Assembly (NCBI GenBank): GCA_018812945.1
Contig: JAHJCM010000170.1
Location: forward strand, 1-47,344
Length of the DNA stretch: 47,344 nucleotides
Reading direction: 5' to 3'
DNA from: Gammaproteobacteria bacterium
GTDB taxonomy: Bacteria > Pseudomonadota > Gammaproteobacteria > Burkholderiales > Burkholderiaceae_B
The notes under the pieces were generated by a model. It had not been told where the DNA came from. It worked only from the letters and a program-made list of their open reading frames with translations, and did no database searches. Position numbers and translations under genes: made by a program. Shown in pieces: positions 35,273-47,217 of this stretch. Position 1 is the first letter of the stretch. Every line of letters begins with the position of its first letter.

Positions 35273-35500
35273 TTAATATTTCCTTATAGGATTAGTTAAT
35301 AGAGTTGATTCAATTCTGTGGACAACTCTATTTTTTCCTTTGAATTGAGCTTCTTAGGTTCTTTCAAAATGGGTGTAGAACTTCCGGGACTCGATCTGCA
35401 TACTGTGGATAACTTTTTTCGGATTTTCCAGGTTCTTTTTTTTCTGTGGATAACTCGTGTTGTTCTGCACGCTTATTACACAGTTATCCACAATTCTAAA
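35273..35500. other. Chromosomal replication origin region (oriC)
   Basis: The 228-base gap between dnaN and dnaA holds four DnaA boxes: TGTGGACAA at 35317-35325 (one mismatch), TGTGGATAA at 35404-35412 and 35445-35453 (both perfect, reverse orientation of TTATCCACA), and TTATCCACA at 35484-35492 (perfect, forward). AT-rich stretches lie beside the dnaN-proximal box (about 35273-35316) and at 35326-35345, and T-runs lie at 35414-35444; the first is a candidate unwinding element. Gene orientation agrees: gyrB and dnaN run left and the rpmH-mnmE genes run right. Confidence 0.88.
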
Positions 35501-36892
35501 TCAACCCTTCAGGGTTTGGTCCAGCACGTGCAGCGCATGGTTCAACTCTGAAGACTGATTTCGCAATTCCGATATCTTGTTTACCGCATGCAGCACCGTG
35601 GTGTGGTCTCTCCCACCAAACAACTCACCAATTTCCACGTAACTTTTCTCGGTTAATTCTTTGGCCAAATACATGGCGACTTGGCGCGGCAGCACAATTT
35701 GCGCTTGCCTGCGCTTTGAAAACATGTCTGCCACCTTGATTTTGTAGTAATCAGCTACTGTTTTTTGAATACTCTCAACCGACACTTGGCCATGGTGGAC
35801 TGAAATCATGTCGCGCAAAGCTTCACGCACCAGGTCCATGGTCACCGGCTTGTTGTGAAAACTGGCAAATGCCATGATTCGTCTCAAGGCGCCTTCCAGC
35901 TCGCGAATGTTGCTGCGCATGTGTTTGGCCACGAAAAAGGCCACATCTTCCGAAAACAGTATTTTTTGCTGTTCGGCTTTCTTCAGCAGAATGGCCACCC
36001 GCATTTCAAGTTCGGGAGGTTCAATGGCCACGGTCAAACCGCTGTTGAAACGCGAAATCAGCCGGTCATCCATCCCCTGAATGTCTTTGGGATAGGTGTC
36101 GCTGGTGATGATAATTTGCTTCTTCGCGGCAATTAACTGTTCGAATGGATAGAAAAATTCTTCTTGCGTTCGGCTTTTGCCCCCGAAGAACTGAATATCG
36201 TCGATCAAAAGCAGGTCGAGCGAGTAATAAGAGCGCTTGAATTCTTCAAATGCCTTTTTTTGATAGGCCTTGACCACATCGCTGACGTACTGTTCAGCAT
36301 GGATGTAACGAATTTGTGTGTTTGGGTTTTGTTCCAGCAGGCGGTTGCCGATGGAATGAATCAGGTGGGTTTTGCCCAAGCCAACACCACCATACAAAAA
36401 CAGTGGGTTGTAGCTCACGCCCGGGTTGGACGCTACTTGTTCAGCAGCGGCCCTGGCCAGCTGGTTTGCGCGGCCTGACACGAAGTTGGAAAAACAAAGG
36501 TCGCGATTCAAGCGGCTGCGTTCATAGACCGTGGCAGCGATCTCATCGCGCTTTACGGCGGCCACTTTGGGTGCACCTTGTGCTACGGCTTCATTGCTGT
36601 TTTTGGCTGTGGCTGGGGCAGGGGCGATTAGAGGACTGGCCTGTTTTGCTGCAACTTGCCATTGGATGGCCATGTCGCAGCCAAAAAACTCGGAGGCCAG
36701 TTCGTTGAAGCGACCGCCATAATTGTTCAGCACCCAGTCCAGCTTGAATCGGTTCGGGGCAGCCATGCTCAGGCTGGCGGTGTCTTCATCAAATTCAACC
36801 ACAGTCAGTGGTTCGATCCACAGTTTGATCTGTTGGGCTGGAATTTCCTTCCGAAGCGCTTCAACACAGTGGTTCCAGAATTGATCAATCAC
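35501..36892 (-). CDS. dnaA: Chromosomal replication initiator protein DnaA
   Basis: DnaA binds the boxes in oriC and opens the origin when bound to ATP. The 463 residues have domain I ([25 protein letters not shown]), a variable linker, the AAA+ domain with Walker [16 protein letters not shown] and Walker [14 protein letters not shown], and the DNA-binding domain IV with [15 protein letters not shown] near the end. The ORF track starts at a GTG at 37000, but the family starts just before FWNHC, which fits the GTG at 36892 with an AAGG 11 bases upstream. The 36 extra residues of the long form show no conservation that I recognise. Confidence 0.95.
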   Translation of the reverse strand: MIDQFWNHCVEALRKEIPAQQIKLWIEPLTVVEFDEDTASLSMAAPNRFKLDWVLNNYGGRFNELASEFFGCDMAIQWQVAAKQASPLIAPAPATAKNSNEAVAQGAPKVAAVKRDEIAATVYERSRLNRDLCFSNFVSGRANQLARAAAEQVASNPGVSYNPLFLYGGVGLGKTHLIHSIGNRLLEQNPNTQIRYIHAEQYVSDVVKAYQKKAFEEFKRSYYSLDLLLIDDIQFFGGKSRTQEEFFYPFEQLIAAKKQIIITSDTYPKDIQGMDDRLISRFNSGLTVAIEPPELEMRVAILLKKAEQQKILFSEDVAFFVAKHMRSNIRELEGALRRIMAFASFHNKPVTMDLVREALRDMISVHHGQVSVESIQKTVADYYKIKVADMFSKRRQAQIVLPRQVAMYLAKELTEKSYVEIGELFGGRDHTTVLHAVNKISELRNQSSELNHALHVLDQTLKG

Positions 36893-36952
36893 GTTATGAA
36901 CAGCCTTATTATTCGGATGAACTGCTTTGCAGGAATTAAAACTCAGCGCTCC

Positions 36953-36958
36953 ATTGTA
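36953..36958 (-). promoter_or_regulatory. Candidate -10 element for dnaA
   Basis: Read on the reverse strand, TACAAT lies about 60 bases before the GTG at 36892. No good -35 element stands 17 bases upstream. If it is the promoter, the longer DnaA reading frame from 37000 would not be transcribed from it, which supports the GTG start. Confidence 0.3.
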
Positions 36959-37042
36959 TCCAAACCCCCACGGATTGAGTGAGCGATTGACCGCCTTCAC
37001 GCGAACTTGCAGATTTTTCTAGGTTTTTCCAGAATTTGCCTC

Positions 37043-37048
37043 TATAAT
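37043..37048 (+). promoter_or_regulatory. Candidate -10 element for the rpmH operon
   Basis: A consensus TATAAT sits 125 bases before the rpmH ATG on the forward strand, in the divergent gap with dnaA. The matching -35 position (TAGGTT at 37020-37025) is poor. It is the only strong -10 match in this gap. Confidence 0.45.
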
Positions 37049-37172
37049 TTCGGGTTCCCTTGGTGTGAGCTTCGATCCTTATTGGTTTCGTCTAATATGC
37101 CAGCTCAAGGGCCAAACCAGTTTTAAACTATTTTTCGCCAAATTTTAAGCCCATGTGGGCCAGAGGCTTGCC

Positions 37173-37307
37173 ATGAAACGCACTTATCAACCTTCTAAAG
37201 TTCGCCGTCAAAGAACACACGGCTTTTTGGTACGCTCACGCACCCGTGGTGGTCGCGCTGTGCTGCGTGCACGTCGCTCCAAAGGTCGCGCACGTTTGTC
37301 CGTTTAA
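37173..37307 (+). CDS. rpmH: 50S ribosomal protein L34
   Basis: This 44-codon gene is too short for the ORF track. The product begins [20 protein letters not shown] and is rich in Arg and Lys, as L34 always is, and it binds 23S rRNA in the large ribosomal subunit. The start is the ATG at 37173 and the stop is TAA at 37305-37307. It is divergent from dnaA and begins the conserved rpmH-rnpA-yidD-yidC-mnmE order. Confidence 0.97.
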   Translation: MKRTYQPSKVRRQRTHGFLVRSRTRGGRAVLRARRSKGRARLSV

Positions 37308-37331
37308 GCCTGGCGCTTTGAACATTCCGAA

Positions 37332-37700
37332 TTGCACAGGGTGGGTTCCGGGTCGCATGCGACAAAAATCACTCGATCTGAAACATTTGGCGGCCTGTTA
37401 AAAACCAGGCCAGTGGCCAAAACAGATCGATTGATGCTTCACGCACTGTTCGAGGACACTCCACCGCAGTTCGGAATACTGATCCCCAAGCGCTTGGCCA
37501 AACGGGCCGTGGATCGAAATACGTTAAAACGTTTGATCCGCCATGCCTGCCAGGAAGCACTGGGTAACTACCAAGGCAAATTTCTGGTTCGCTTAAGCAA
37601 GCCAGTGTGTGCAGTAGGTCATTCAGATCGAGCGGCGTGGTGGATAGAACTCCAACAACTTTTCAACGATCTCTCACGGCGCGTGCCATCACAGCACTGA
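37332..37700 (+). CDS. rnpA: Ribonuclease P protein component
   Basis: RnpA assists the RNase P RNA in removing the 5' leader of tRNA precursors. The 122-residue protein has the conserved basic helix in IPKRLAKRAVDRNTLKRLIRHACQEA near residue 52 and the FGILIPKR strand before it. The position between rpmH and yidD is standard. The start is unclear: the TTG at 37332 is the first, and the GTG at 37341 is equally possible. The gene overlaps the start of yidD by about 60 bases. Confidence 0.93.
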   Translation: MHRVGSGSHATKITRSETFGGLLKTRPVAKTDRLMLHALFEDTPPQFGILIPKRLAKRAVDRNTLKRLIRHACQEALGNYQGKFLVRLSKPVCAVGHSDRAAWWIELQQLFNDLSRRVPSQH

Positions 37701-37912
37701 TCCGTGGTTATCAGCTTGCTGTCAGCCCTCTTTTCCCGCCTTCTTGCCGTTTTTACCCCAGTTGCTCGGAATATGCCCTTGAAGCAGTTAAAATTCATGG
37801 CGCATGGAAAGGCGCGGCTTTGTCTTTAGGCCGCATTTGTCGATGCAATCCCTGGAATGCTGGCGGTTTGGACCCTGTTCCTGAAACGCGTCGCACCAGT
37901 CGCGACTCTTAG
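37640..37912 (+). CDS. yidD: Membrane protein insertion efficiency factor YidD
   Basis: YidD is a small protein on the inner membrane surface that helps YidC insert membrane proteins. The signature LIRGYQLAVSPLFPPSCRFYPSCSEYALEAV with three conserved cysteines, then GRICRCNPWNAGGLDPVP, is complete. The ORF begins at 37607, but the GTG codons at 37637 and 37640 are the first plausible starts, giving about 90 residues, with the conserved region beginning near residue 20. It overlaps rnpA by 61 bases and is followed after 28 bases by yidC. Confidence 0.92.
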   Translation: MDRTPTTFQRSLTARAITALIRGYQLAVSPLFPPSCRFYPSCSEYALEAVKIHGAWKGAALSLGRICRCNPWNAGGLDPVPETRRTSRDS

Positions 37913-37940
37913 TCATTAAGCTCAGTAATTAAGGATTTAA

Positions 37941-39640
37941 ATGGAAACGCGCAGGCTAGTCCTCTTGATGATATTCAGTTTGTCTCTCATCATGCTTTGG
38001 GACAATTATCAGGCTTCTATTGGTAAGCCAACCTTGTTCGGCCTCAGCACTGGCGCGCAAACCAGCGACAAAGGCGATGTTGCCAAGTCTGGTGGTTCCG
38101 CAGCTGGTTCCAACGCAGGCAATGATTTGCCCCAGGCAGTGGCTCCAACGGCTGGTGATGTTCCAGCTGATCCGAATGCAATCGCTTCAGGCACTGCACA
38201 GGCCGCACCGGCTGCGCAAACCATCACTGTTAAAACGGATGTGCTTGAACTGCAGTTTTCAAGCCAGGGCGCACAACTGATTACTTCAAAGCTGCTGAAT
38301 CACCCTGCTGCCGAGAATCCGGAATTGCCCGTTCAACTGTTTGAACAAACAGCCAATCGAACCTATGTTGGCCAAGCTGGCTTGGTAGGGGTACCTGACG
38401 CGCCCAACCACCGCACTTTGTTTGAACTGGTGTCGGGCTCCACTGAGTTTGCACCCGGCCAGGATCAATTAAAGCTGGTATTCAAAGCCACAAGCGGTGG
38501 TGTCGAAAACACAAGCACCTACACAATTTTCAAGAATCGCTACGACATTGACCTTGTGATCAATGCACGCAATATTGGTGTTGATCCAGTATCGCCAAGT
38601 GCTTACGTTCAAATAACCCGCGATGCAACGCCGTTGTCTAGCGATTCCAAACTTTATTCCACCTTTACTGGGCCAGCTGTTTACACGCCTGAGAAGAAGT
38701 ATCAGAAAATTAAGTTCGAGGACATCGCCGATCGCAGCGCTGAGTACGTAAAAACCGCTGATTCTGGTTGGCTGGCCATGATTCAGCATTACTTTGTGTC
38801 AGCCATTATCGGTCAAGATGGTCCTCGCGAGAATTACACGCGCCAGGTAGATTCCAACTTGTACTCCATTGGTCTAGTAAGTAGCCTGGGTACTTTGGCG
38901 CCTGAGCAGACTGGCACGTACAAGGCCAAATTGTATACCGGTCCGCAAGATCAAAGCGTGTTGGAAGCCCTGTCCCCCGGGCTGGACCTGGTAGTGGACT
39001 ACGGTTGGCTTACCGTGATTGCCCAGCCCATTTACTGGTTACTGGAAAAAATCCACGGCTATATTGGCAATTGGGGTTGGGCCATTGTGGTACTGACCAT
39101 TTTGATCAAGTTGATGTTTTTCCCCTTGTCGGCAGCCAGCTACAAGTCCATGGCAAAAATGCGCAAAGTTGGCCCGCGCATGCAAAAGCTGAAGGAACAA
39201 TATGGCGATGACAAAATGGGTTTCCAGCGCGCCATGATGGAAATGTACAAGCGCGAGAAAATCAATCCACTGGGTGGTTGTATGCCCATTCTGATTCAGA
39301 TCCCCGTATTCTTTCTTTGTACTGGGTATTGCTGGCCAGTGTGGAAATGCGCAATGCACCGTGGTTGGGTTGGGTAACCGATTTGGCTGCGCCGGATCCT
39401 TTCTATATTTTGCCTGTGATCATGGCGGTGACCATGTTCATCCAGACCAAGTTGAACCCCACGCCACCCGATCCCGTTCAAGCCAAAATCATGATGATCA
39501 TGCCGTTGGTGTTCTCGGTCATGTTCATTTTCTTCCCGGCTGGTTTGGTGCTGTACTGGGTTGTTAACAATATTTTGTCGATTGCCCAACAGTGGGTAAT
39601 TACGCGTCAAATTGAGTCTGCACCAGCCACTGCACGGTGA
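37941..39640 (+). pseudogene. yidC: Membrane protein insertase YidC, interrupted by a 1-base frameshift
   Basis: YidC inserts proteins into the inner membrane. The first frame (37941-39377) encodes TM1 (RRLVLLMIFSLSLIMLWDN), the large periplasmic domain, TM2 near VVLTILIKLMFFPLSAAS, and the [14 protein letters not shown] segment. The second frame (to 39640) continues with [20 protein letters not shown] and the last helices through [14 protein letters not shown]. Homologues read VFFALYW across the break, so one G is missing after 39314 (TTT-[G]CTTTG). With it restored the protein would have 566 residues. YidC is essential in most proteobacteria, so a sequencing or assembly indel is more likely than real loss. 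Confidence 0.92.
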
Positions 39641-40991
39641 TCCCATCGTCGCCATCGCCACCGCGCCCGGTAAGGGCGGAGTGGGGGTGGTGCGGTTTTC
39701 TTTTCCTTCCCCCTCTAGTTTTCAGGCTTTTTGCATGGCGTTTTGTGGCAAGTTGCCCAAACCGCGCTTGGCAACTCTTTTAACGCTTCGCGATTTTGAT
39801 CAGCATGCCATTGATGAAGGCATTGCCCTGTTGTTCAATGCGCCGGCATCGTTTACAGGCGAGAACGTGCTTGAGTTTCAGGGCCATGGTGGTCAAGCGG
39901 TGCTGCAAGGTGTGGTGGGGCATGCTCTGGCCTTGGCCCGGCAGCTGAATATTCCCTTGCGCCACGCCATGCCAGGTGAGTTTACGCAGCGTGCGTTCTT
40001 GAATGACAAACTTGACTTGGCGCAGGCTGAAGCGGTGGCCGATTTGATCGATGCCGGTTCTATTGCCACTGCCAAGGCTGCGGCGGCGTCGCTCAGTGGT
40101 GTGTTTTCGAAGCAGGTCAATGAGCTGGCCGACCGAATTGTACATTTGCGTTTGCTGCTCGAAGCCACACTTGATTTTCCTGAAGAGGAAATCGAATTTC
40201 TTGAGAAGGCAGATGCCAAAGGTCAACTTGCGGATATCTTGAATGCACATCGACAGTTGCTCGGTGCAGCGCAGGAAGGCGTGAAGTTTCGCGATGGCTT
40301 GCAAATTGTGCTGGTGGGCGAACCCAATGTGGGCAAGTCGAGTTTGCTGAACGCTTTGGCCGGTGAGGACATCGCAATCGTGTCGGCCATTGCGGGCACC
40401 ACCCGTGATCGAATCAAACAGGAACTGAATATTCGCGGGATACCTTTGGTGCTGGTTGACACGGCAGGTTTGCGTGACACCGCAGATGAGGTGGAAAAAA
40501 TCGGCATCGAGCGAACCCGAAAGTCGGTGGAAGAAGCCGATTTGTTGCTTATTTTGAAAGACGCAACTCAGGGCCTCCAGGATGCATTGAACACCCACCT
40601 TGAACTGCCGGTGCATTTGCCCACCATTACCGTGATGAACAAGGTCGATTTGCTGCCTGAGGTGCCACAATTACAGCTCGACATATTGCCAGTGTCCGCA
40701 AAAAATGGTCAGGGCTTGGAGCTGTTAAAAGACGCCATATTGGCCAAGGTGGGGATCGCCCACACGCCCGACCATGGTTTCATGGCGCGGCAACGCCACG
40801 TTGATGCTTTGATGGTGTGTGGTCAGCATTTGGCGGTTGCGCATGAGTTCGCGCAACAGGACGATCGGATTCTGGATTTGTTTGCTGAAGAGTTGCGCCT
40901 GGCGCATGATGCTTTGGGAGAAATCACCGGGCGTATGTTGCCCGATGATTTGCTGGGATTGATTTTCAGCCGGTTTTGTATCGGCAAATAA
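39612..40991 (+). CDS. mnmE: tRNA modification GTPase MnmE
   Basis: MnmE works with MnmG to place cmnm5 or a related group on U34 of tRNAs, using a folate cofactor, FAD and GTP. The N-terminal folate-binding domain has [20 protein letters not shown] and [27 protein letters not shown]. The G domain inserted in the helical domain shows [14 protein letters not shown] near residue 237, [16 protein letters not shown] near 284 and NKVD near 343. The end is the invariant FCIGK with its catalytic cysteine. The TTG at 39612 overlaps the last 29 bases of yidC and is the only usable start before the conserved DPIVAIA. mnmG is not in the window. Length, 459 residues, is normal. Confidence 0.96.
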   Translation: MSLHQPLHGDPIVAIATAPGKGGVGVVRFSFPSPSSFQAFCMAFCGKLPKPRLATLLTLRDFDQHAIDEGIALLFNAPASFTGENVLEFQGHGGQAVLQGVVGHALALARQLNIPLRHAMPGEFTQRAFLNDKLDLAQAEAVADLIDAGSIATAKAAAASLSGVFSKQVNELADRIVHLRLLLEATLDFPEEEIEFLEKADAKGQLADILNAHRQLLGAAQEGVKFRDGLQIVLVGEPNVGKSSLLNALAGEDIAIVSAIAGTTRDRIKQELNIRGIPLVLVDTAGLRDTADEVEKIGIERTRKSVEEADLLLILKDATQGLQDALNTHLELPVHLPTITVMNKVDLLPEVPQLQLDILPVSAKNGQGLELLKDAILAKVGIAHTPDHGFMARQRHVDALMVCGQHLAVAHEFAQQDDRILDLFAEELRLAHDALGEITGRMLPDDLLGLIFSRFCIGK

Positions 40992-41007
40992 GGTTGATAA
41001 CCAGGGT

Positions 41008-41409
41008 TCAGTCGCAAAACACCAATTGTGGGTCGGCAAAAGCCATTTGTTCGATTAGTTCTGATTCCTGCTCAAACACGGCGCTCAAAAACACCAGCTG
41101 CTCGCACAGCGATTCAATCGATTCATTGTGGCTATCCGGATCCAGATGTACCACCTGCTGGGTGCGTTCCACTTCGTCCAGGTACTGCGCCATCAAGGTT
41201 TGCAGGGTTGGTTTGTTCAGTGCCCAAGTTTTCAGCTGAACCACCAAGGCGAAGCGCGCCTGTGCTGAGGCGGTTTTGCGCAGTTGTTGCGCAAAGTGGT
41301 TCAGGCCATGCGCCACATTGTCCAGTTCCATGGTGACTCGCGCCTCGGACTGGCGAAAGTAAAGTGGTTCACAGTCGTGTTGCTGATGTTGGACCAGTGC
41401 AATTGTCAT
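41008..41409 (-). CDS. Small uncharacterised protein next to mnmE
   Basis: I do not recognise this 133-residue protein. It is soluble, without a signal peptide or hydrophobic helix, acidic, and rich in Gln, Glu and Leu. Most of it looks alpha-helical, for example VTMELDNVAHGLNHFAQQLRK and IESLCEQLVFLSAVFEQESEL. The ORF begins at 41541, but the ATG at 41409 with GGAG upstream is a better start, because the longer leader has a different composition. It converges with mnmE across 16 bases and is divergent from a response regulator gene across 224 bases (41410-41633), in which I see no clear promoter. The link to signalling is only by position. Confidence 0.55.
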   Translation of the reverse strand: MTIALVQHQQHDCEPLYFRQSEARVTMELDNVAHGLNHFAQQLRKTASAQARFALVVQLKTWALNKPTLQTLMAQYLDEVERTQQVVHLDPDSHNESIESLCEQLVFLSAVFEQESELIEQMAFADPQLVFCD

Positions 41410-41633
41410 GATGGCTTGCTCCGCAAAGGATTCGGTATGAGTCCATCTTACTGAGTTGAATTTTCCTGCCCATTCCGTGAAATGAGGATGCTTGTTTCTG
41501 ATGCCCCCCCGAAATGCGGAACCCTTTGTAAAAAAAGGCAAAAAGCAGGCTTAATTGTTCCCCTGAATTCATGTACTCTTGGGGTGGAAGAAGAGACCCT
41601 AAGGTCCTGTGTGCCCGACTTAGCCTGCGAACA

Positions 41634-42290
41634 ATGAAAAATCAAAAAATATTGGTGCTCGAAGATCATCCGCTGATTTCGATGGTGATCGAGGACGTCT
41701 GCAAAGACATGGCCCCTCACGCCCAAATTCATGTGGCGACCAGTTTGGTTCAAGCCCGAGAACACTTGTTTGAAAAACCGGACCTGATCATCTTTGATCT
41801 TACCCTGACCGATTCCAAGGGACAGGAAACAATAGACTGGTTGGACTCCATGTTCCCGAAAGTGTGTGGGTTGATTTATACCGGTTTTGTGAATGAGGAC
41901 ATTCAAACCCGCGCCGCGCACTCGGGCTATTCGGTGGTGGAGAAAACCTGCAGCCAGTCGGCTTTGGCCCATGAAATTGAGTCTGTGCTATTTAAATCGG
42001 GCATTTTGAATGGCAGTTCATCAGACAGCGCGCCAGCCAATGAACACCAATCCAATATTGTGGCCTATCCCGGTGCAAAACCATTGACTTGGCGGCAAGT
42101 GGAAATCATGAGAATGACTGCAGAAGGTTTGTCTGCAAAAATGGTTGCCCAGCGCATTGGGCTTAGTCCCGAGACGGTGCGTGGACACATTCGGGAAATT
42201 TTCAAACGCTTGGAAGTATCGAACAAGGCGCAGGCGGTGAACGTGTTTCTGAAGGCTGAACGCAGCGTGAAAATGAAGCTGAACGATTGA
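41634..42290 (+). CDS. LuxR-type response regulator (paralogue 2)
   Basis: The product is a 218-residue NarL/FixJ-type regulator. The receiver begins KILVLEDHPLISMVIEDVCKD; the predicted phosphorylated aspartate is in LIIFDLTLTDSKG near residue 55, the switch threonine in LIYTGF, and the lysine in VVEKTCS. The LuxR helix-turn-helix spans KPLTWRQVEIMRMTAEGLS to ETVRGHIREIFKRLEVSNK. The linker NEHQSNIVAYPGAK matches those of the regulators at 20580 and 46543. The ATG at 41634 directly precedes the receiver; the ORF start at 41571 would add an unlikely leader. It converges on the Cache-like gene across 6 bases, next to a kinase cluster. Confidence 0.9.
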   Translation: MKNQKILVLEDHPLISMVIEDVCKDMAPHAQIHVATSLVQAREHLFEKPDLIIFDLTLTDSKGQETIDWLDSMFPKVCGLIYTGFVNEDIQTRAAHSGYSVVEKTCSQSALAHEIESVLFKSGILNGSSSDSAPANEHQSNIVAYPGAKPLTWRQVEIMRMTAEGLSAKMVAQRIGLSPETVRGHIREIFKRLEVSNKAQAVNVFLKAERSVKMKLND

Positions 42291-42296
42291 TTTTTC

Positions 42297-42896
42297 TCAG
42301 TGGTTGGGGTGGGGCACGCGTTTAAGATCCACGCCTACCGTGAGGGTACCTATCATGTAATCCCCGTCGTACACTGGCACGCTCACTTGGGCAATCATGG
42401 CTTTGGTGCTGTCGTCCCAGCGGGCGCGGGAAATATGCGAATCGGGTTTTCTGGAAGGCAGGTTGGTGTCAAAAATCGCGGTGAATTTTTCTTCATCACC
42501 TTGCCAATAATCGGTGGTCACCATATTCATGGCGACGGTTTCCCCTTGGTTGCCCGTCAAAATCGCTTCTTTGAAATAACTTTGTTTGTTCATCGCGGCG
42601 GCCAGTAAATCTGAAACTTTTGAGTTCATGATTTGATCGGCCTCGGGCAAACGGCCTTTCAGTTTGATCCACCTCTCGTCCAGTTCCATGATCCTTTCTT
42701 TGCCAAGTTGACGGGCATTGGACGCCTTGACGGCCTCAATGATCTCAGGCTTGCTTGCCAAGGCTTTGATCTCCTTGATCAAGGTGCCTGCGCAAAAGGC
42801 GTAGGCGTTGGCGTTTGCAAGAAAGAGGGCTGTGAACAGCAGACCCAGGTTCAACCAAGGCCTTTTGCATCCAAAATTGACGTTGTACTTGTCCAT
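42297..42896 (-). CDS. Secreted Cache/PDC-like sensor protein (paralogue)
   Basis: The product is a 199-residue protein with an N-terminal hydrophobic signal (LNLGLLFTALFLANANAYA) and no other membrane segment, so it should be periplasmic. It aligns with the protein at 10244: IKEIKALASKPEIIEAVKASN, WIKLKGRLPEADQIMNSKVS, MVTTDYWQGDEEKF and the final strand DYMIGTLTVGVDLKRVP all have counterparts. The fold is probably a single Cache/PDC domain. It lies 19 bases downstream of the PBP-like gene and probably belongs to that transcript. The context suggests that it senses a ligand for the hybrid kinase at 43510, as its paralogue may do for a chemoreceptor. Confidence 0.72.
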   Translation of the reverse strand: MDKYNVNFGCKRPWLNLGLLFTALFLANANAYAFCAGTLIKEIKALASKPEIIEAVKASNARQLGKERIMELDERWIKLKGRLPEADQIMNSKVSDLLAAAMNKQSYFKEAILTGNQGETVAMNMVTTDYWQGDEEKFTAIFDTNLPSRKPDSHISRARWDDSTKAMIAQVSVPVYDGDYMIGTLTVGVDLKRVPHPNH

Positions 42897-42915
42897 GTTC
42901 TGCTTATTTGGCGAG

Positions 42916-43368
42916 TTACTCGGCCAGTACCTTGATGAGTTTCAATTTAGTCTTGGTTGGATTGCCTTGCAACTCCTTTCGGGTAAGGTAGCCCAAGGCA
43001 TTGGGATTGTTGGTCAGCAGGTCGACCATGTGTTTGCTGTTGCGCGCAACGGTGGGGGTTTTGCTGATGCCGATGCATTCCAGAAGTCGCTGAACCGTTC
43101 GAAATTCCTCAGTGGTGAAACCCAGGGTGCCTGAAATAAAGCGGCTGCGTTCACCAAACTCATCGTCCCGATCAATGACCAGCACGGTGGAATCACCCAC
43201 AGCCTGGCTTTGGCCGGTGTACAAATCGCGCAGTTTTGTTTTCGAAATTTCATTGAAATGGATGCTGCTGGAACCCACCAACACCACTTCGGCGCGAGCC
43301 ACGCCGGGGGCTCCCACCATCGTCAACAATGCGAGGCTGGCAATCACTGAATGCAAAAAATGTTTCAC
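42916..43368 (-). CDS. Secreted PBP-like (phosphate-binding-protein-like) small protein
   Basis: This 150-residue protein has a signal peptide (MKHFLHSVIASLALLTM..., cut near ARA, residue 26). The mature part resembles half of a type II periplasmic binding protein, as in PstS-like proteins without a transporter: VVLVGSSSIHFNEISKTKLRDLYTG, then FGERSRFISGTLGFT and LLTNNPNALGYLTRKEL. The start is a GTG at 43368 with AAGGG 8 bases upstream. It lies 141 bases after the hybrid kinase gene and 19 bases before the Cache-like gene. No ABC transporter genes are near, so a sensing role is more likely than uptake. Confidence 0.7.
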   Translation of the reverse strand: MKHFLHSVIASLALLTMVGAPGVARAEVVLVGSSSIHFNEISKTKLRDLYTGQSQAVGDSTVLVIDRDDEFGERSRFISGTLGFTTEEFRTVQRLLECIGISKTPTVARNSKHMVDLLTNNPNALGYLTRKELQGNPTKTKLKLIKVLAE

Positions 43369-43472
43369 GTCAAACCCTTGAAAATACTTTGACTACTTTG
43401 GGTAAGTTCTTGACACTACAAATACTATGAACTTTTTATTTTGTTAAATCTTGTGAACTCAGTGTAAGACAT

Positions 43473-43504
43473 GCTGTGTGCGAACACAATTACTTGCGCA
43501 CAGC
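43473..43504. repeat. Hairpin between the hybrid kinase and PBP-like genes
   Basis: GCTGTGTGCG and TGCGCACAGC pair over 10 positions (two G-U pairs) with a 12 nt loop, six bases past the kinase stop codon on the reverse strand. No T-run follows on that strand. It may protect the kinase mRNA end or act as a weak terminator inside the 141-base gap. Confidence 0.4.
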
Positions 43505-43509
43505 TTTGT

Positions 43510-46506
<2,997 letters not shown>

Positions 46507-46542
46507 GGGCCAGCCTTGTTATTGGTATTGTTCGGCCCAGGT

Positions 46543-47217
46543 TCAGTGACTTTGCGCTTCTTCAAGTAACCGCGATTGTCGTTCTGCCTTGGTGAAAATA
46601 GACACTGCATGGGCTCGATTCTGAGCGCCTAGTCTAACAAGGACTTCACGCATGTGGGCACGAACAGTCTCAGGACTCAAGTTCATGTCGCGGGCAGCCT
46701 CTTTTGCGGTCATTCCCACAGCAATGCGACGCATGATTTCAACTTGTCGCCAAGTCAGCGGTTTTTTGGAGCCTGGCGCAATGATGTTGGATTGAAACTC
46801 GTTTTTGGACTTCATTTTGTCCGCACTCATTCCTTCCTGGCAGCTCACGCCTGTGGCCATCAACCCTTTCATGACTGCATCCAACAGTTCATGGTAATCA
46901 GCAGATTTTCGCACACACGGAATTTCCATTTCGTCCAGTTCCTGGAGGATGTCGTCGTGTGTGGTGCCAGTAAATGCCAGCAGTTGCGAGAAAGGGAACA
47001 GGTTGCGCACGCGTCTGGCAGAGGCGACGCCCTCGCAGTCGGGCAAGTTCAAATCAAAAATGACGAGGCGCGGATTTTCGTGAATGTGCTGTTCACTGGC
47101 CTGGATGGTGGGCACCTTGAGCACACTCAGGTCCGGGGCGTGCTCGGTGAGCATGTCGGCCAGCATCATGGACACCAGTGGATGATCTTCAATCAAAAGT
47201 ACAGCGTTGGGGTTCAT
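46543..47217 (-). CDS. LuxR-type response regulator (paralogue 3)
   Basis: The product is a 224-residue NarL/FixJ-type regulator and the likely output of the hybrid kinase, whose gene starts 36 bases downstream. The receiver begins AVLLIEDHPLVSMMLADML, with the predicted phosphorylated aspartate in LVIFDLNLPDCEG near residue 54, the threonine in LAFTGTT, and the lysine in CVRKSAD. The LuxR helix-turn-helix spans KPLTWRQVEIMRRIAVGMT to ETVRAHMREVLVRLGAQNR. The linker NEFQSNIIAPGSKK is shared with the regulators at 20580 and 41634. The ATG at 47217 has a GGGAGG ribosome binding site, which rejects the longer form from 47244. Confidence 0.92.
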   Translation of the reverse strand: MNPNAVLLIEDHPLVSMMLADMLTEHAPDLSVLKVPTIQASEQHIHENPRLVIFDLNLPDCEGVASARRVRNLFPFSQLLAFTGTTHDDILQELDEMEIPCVRKSADYHELLDAVMKGLMATGVSCQEGMSADKMKSKNEFQSNIIAPGSKKPLTWRQVEIMRRIAVGMTAKEAARDMNLSPETVRAHMREVLVRLGAQNRAHAVSIFTKAERQSRLLEEAQSH

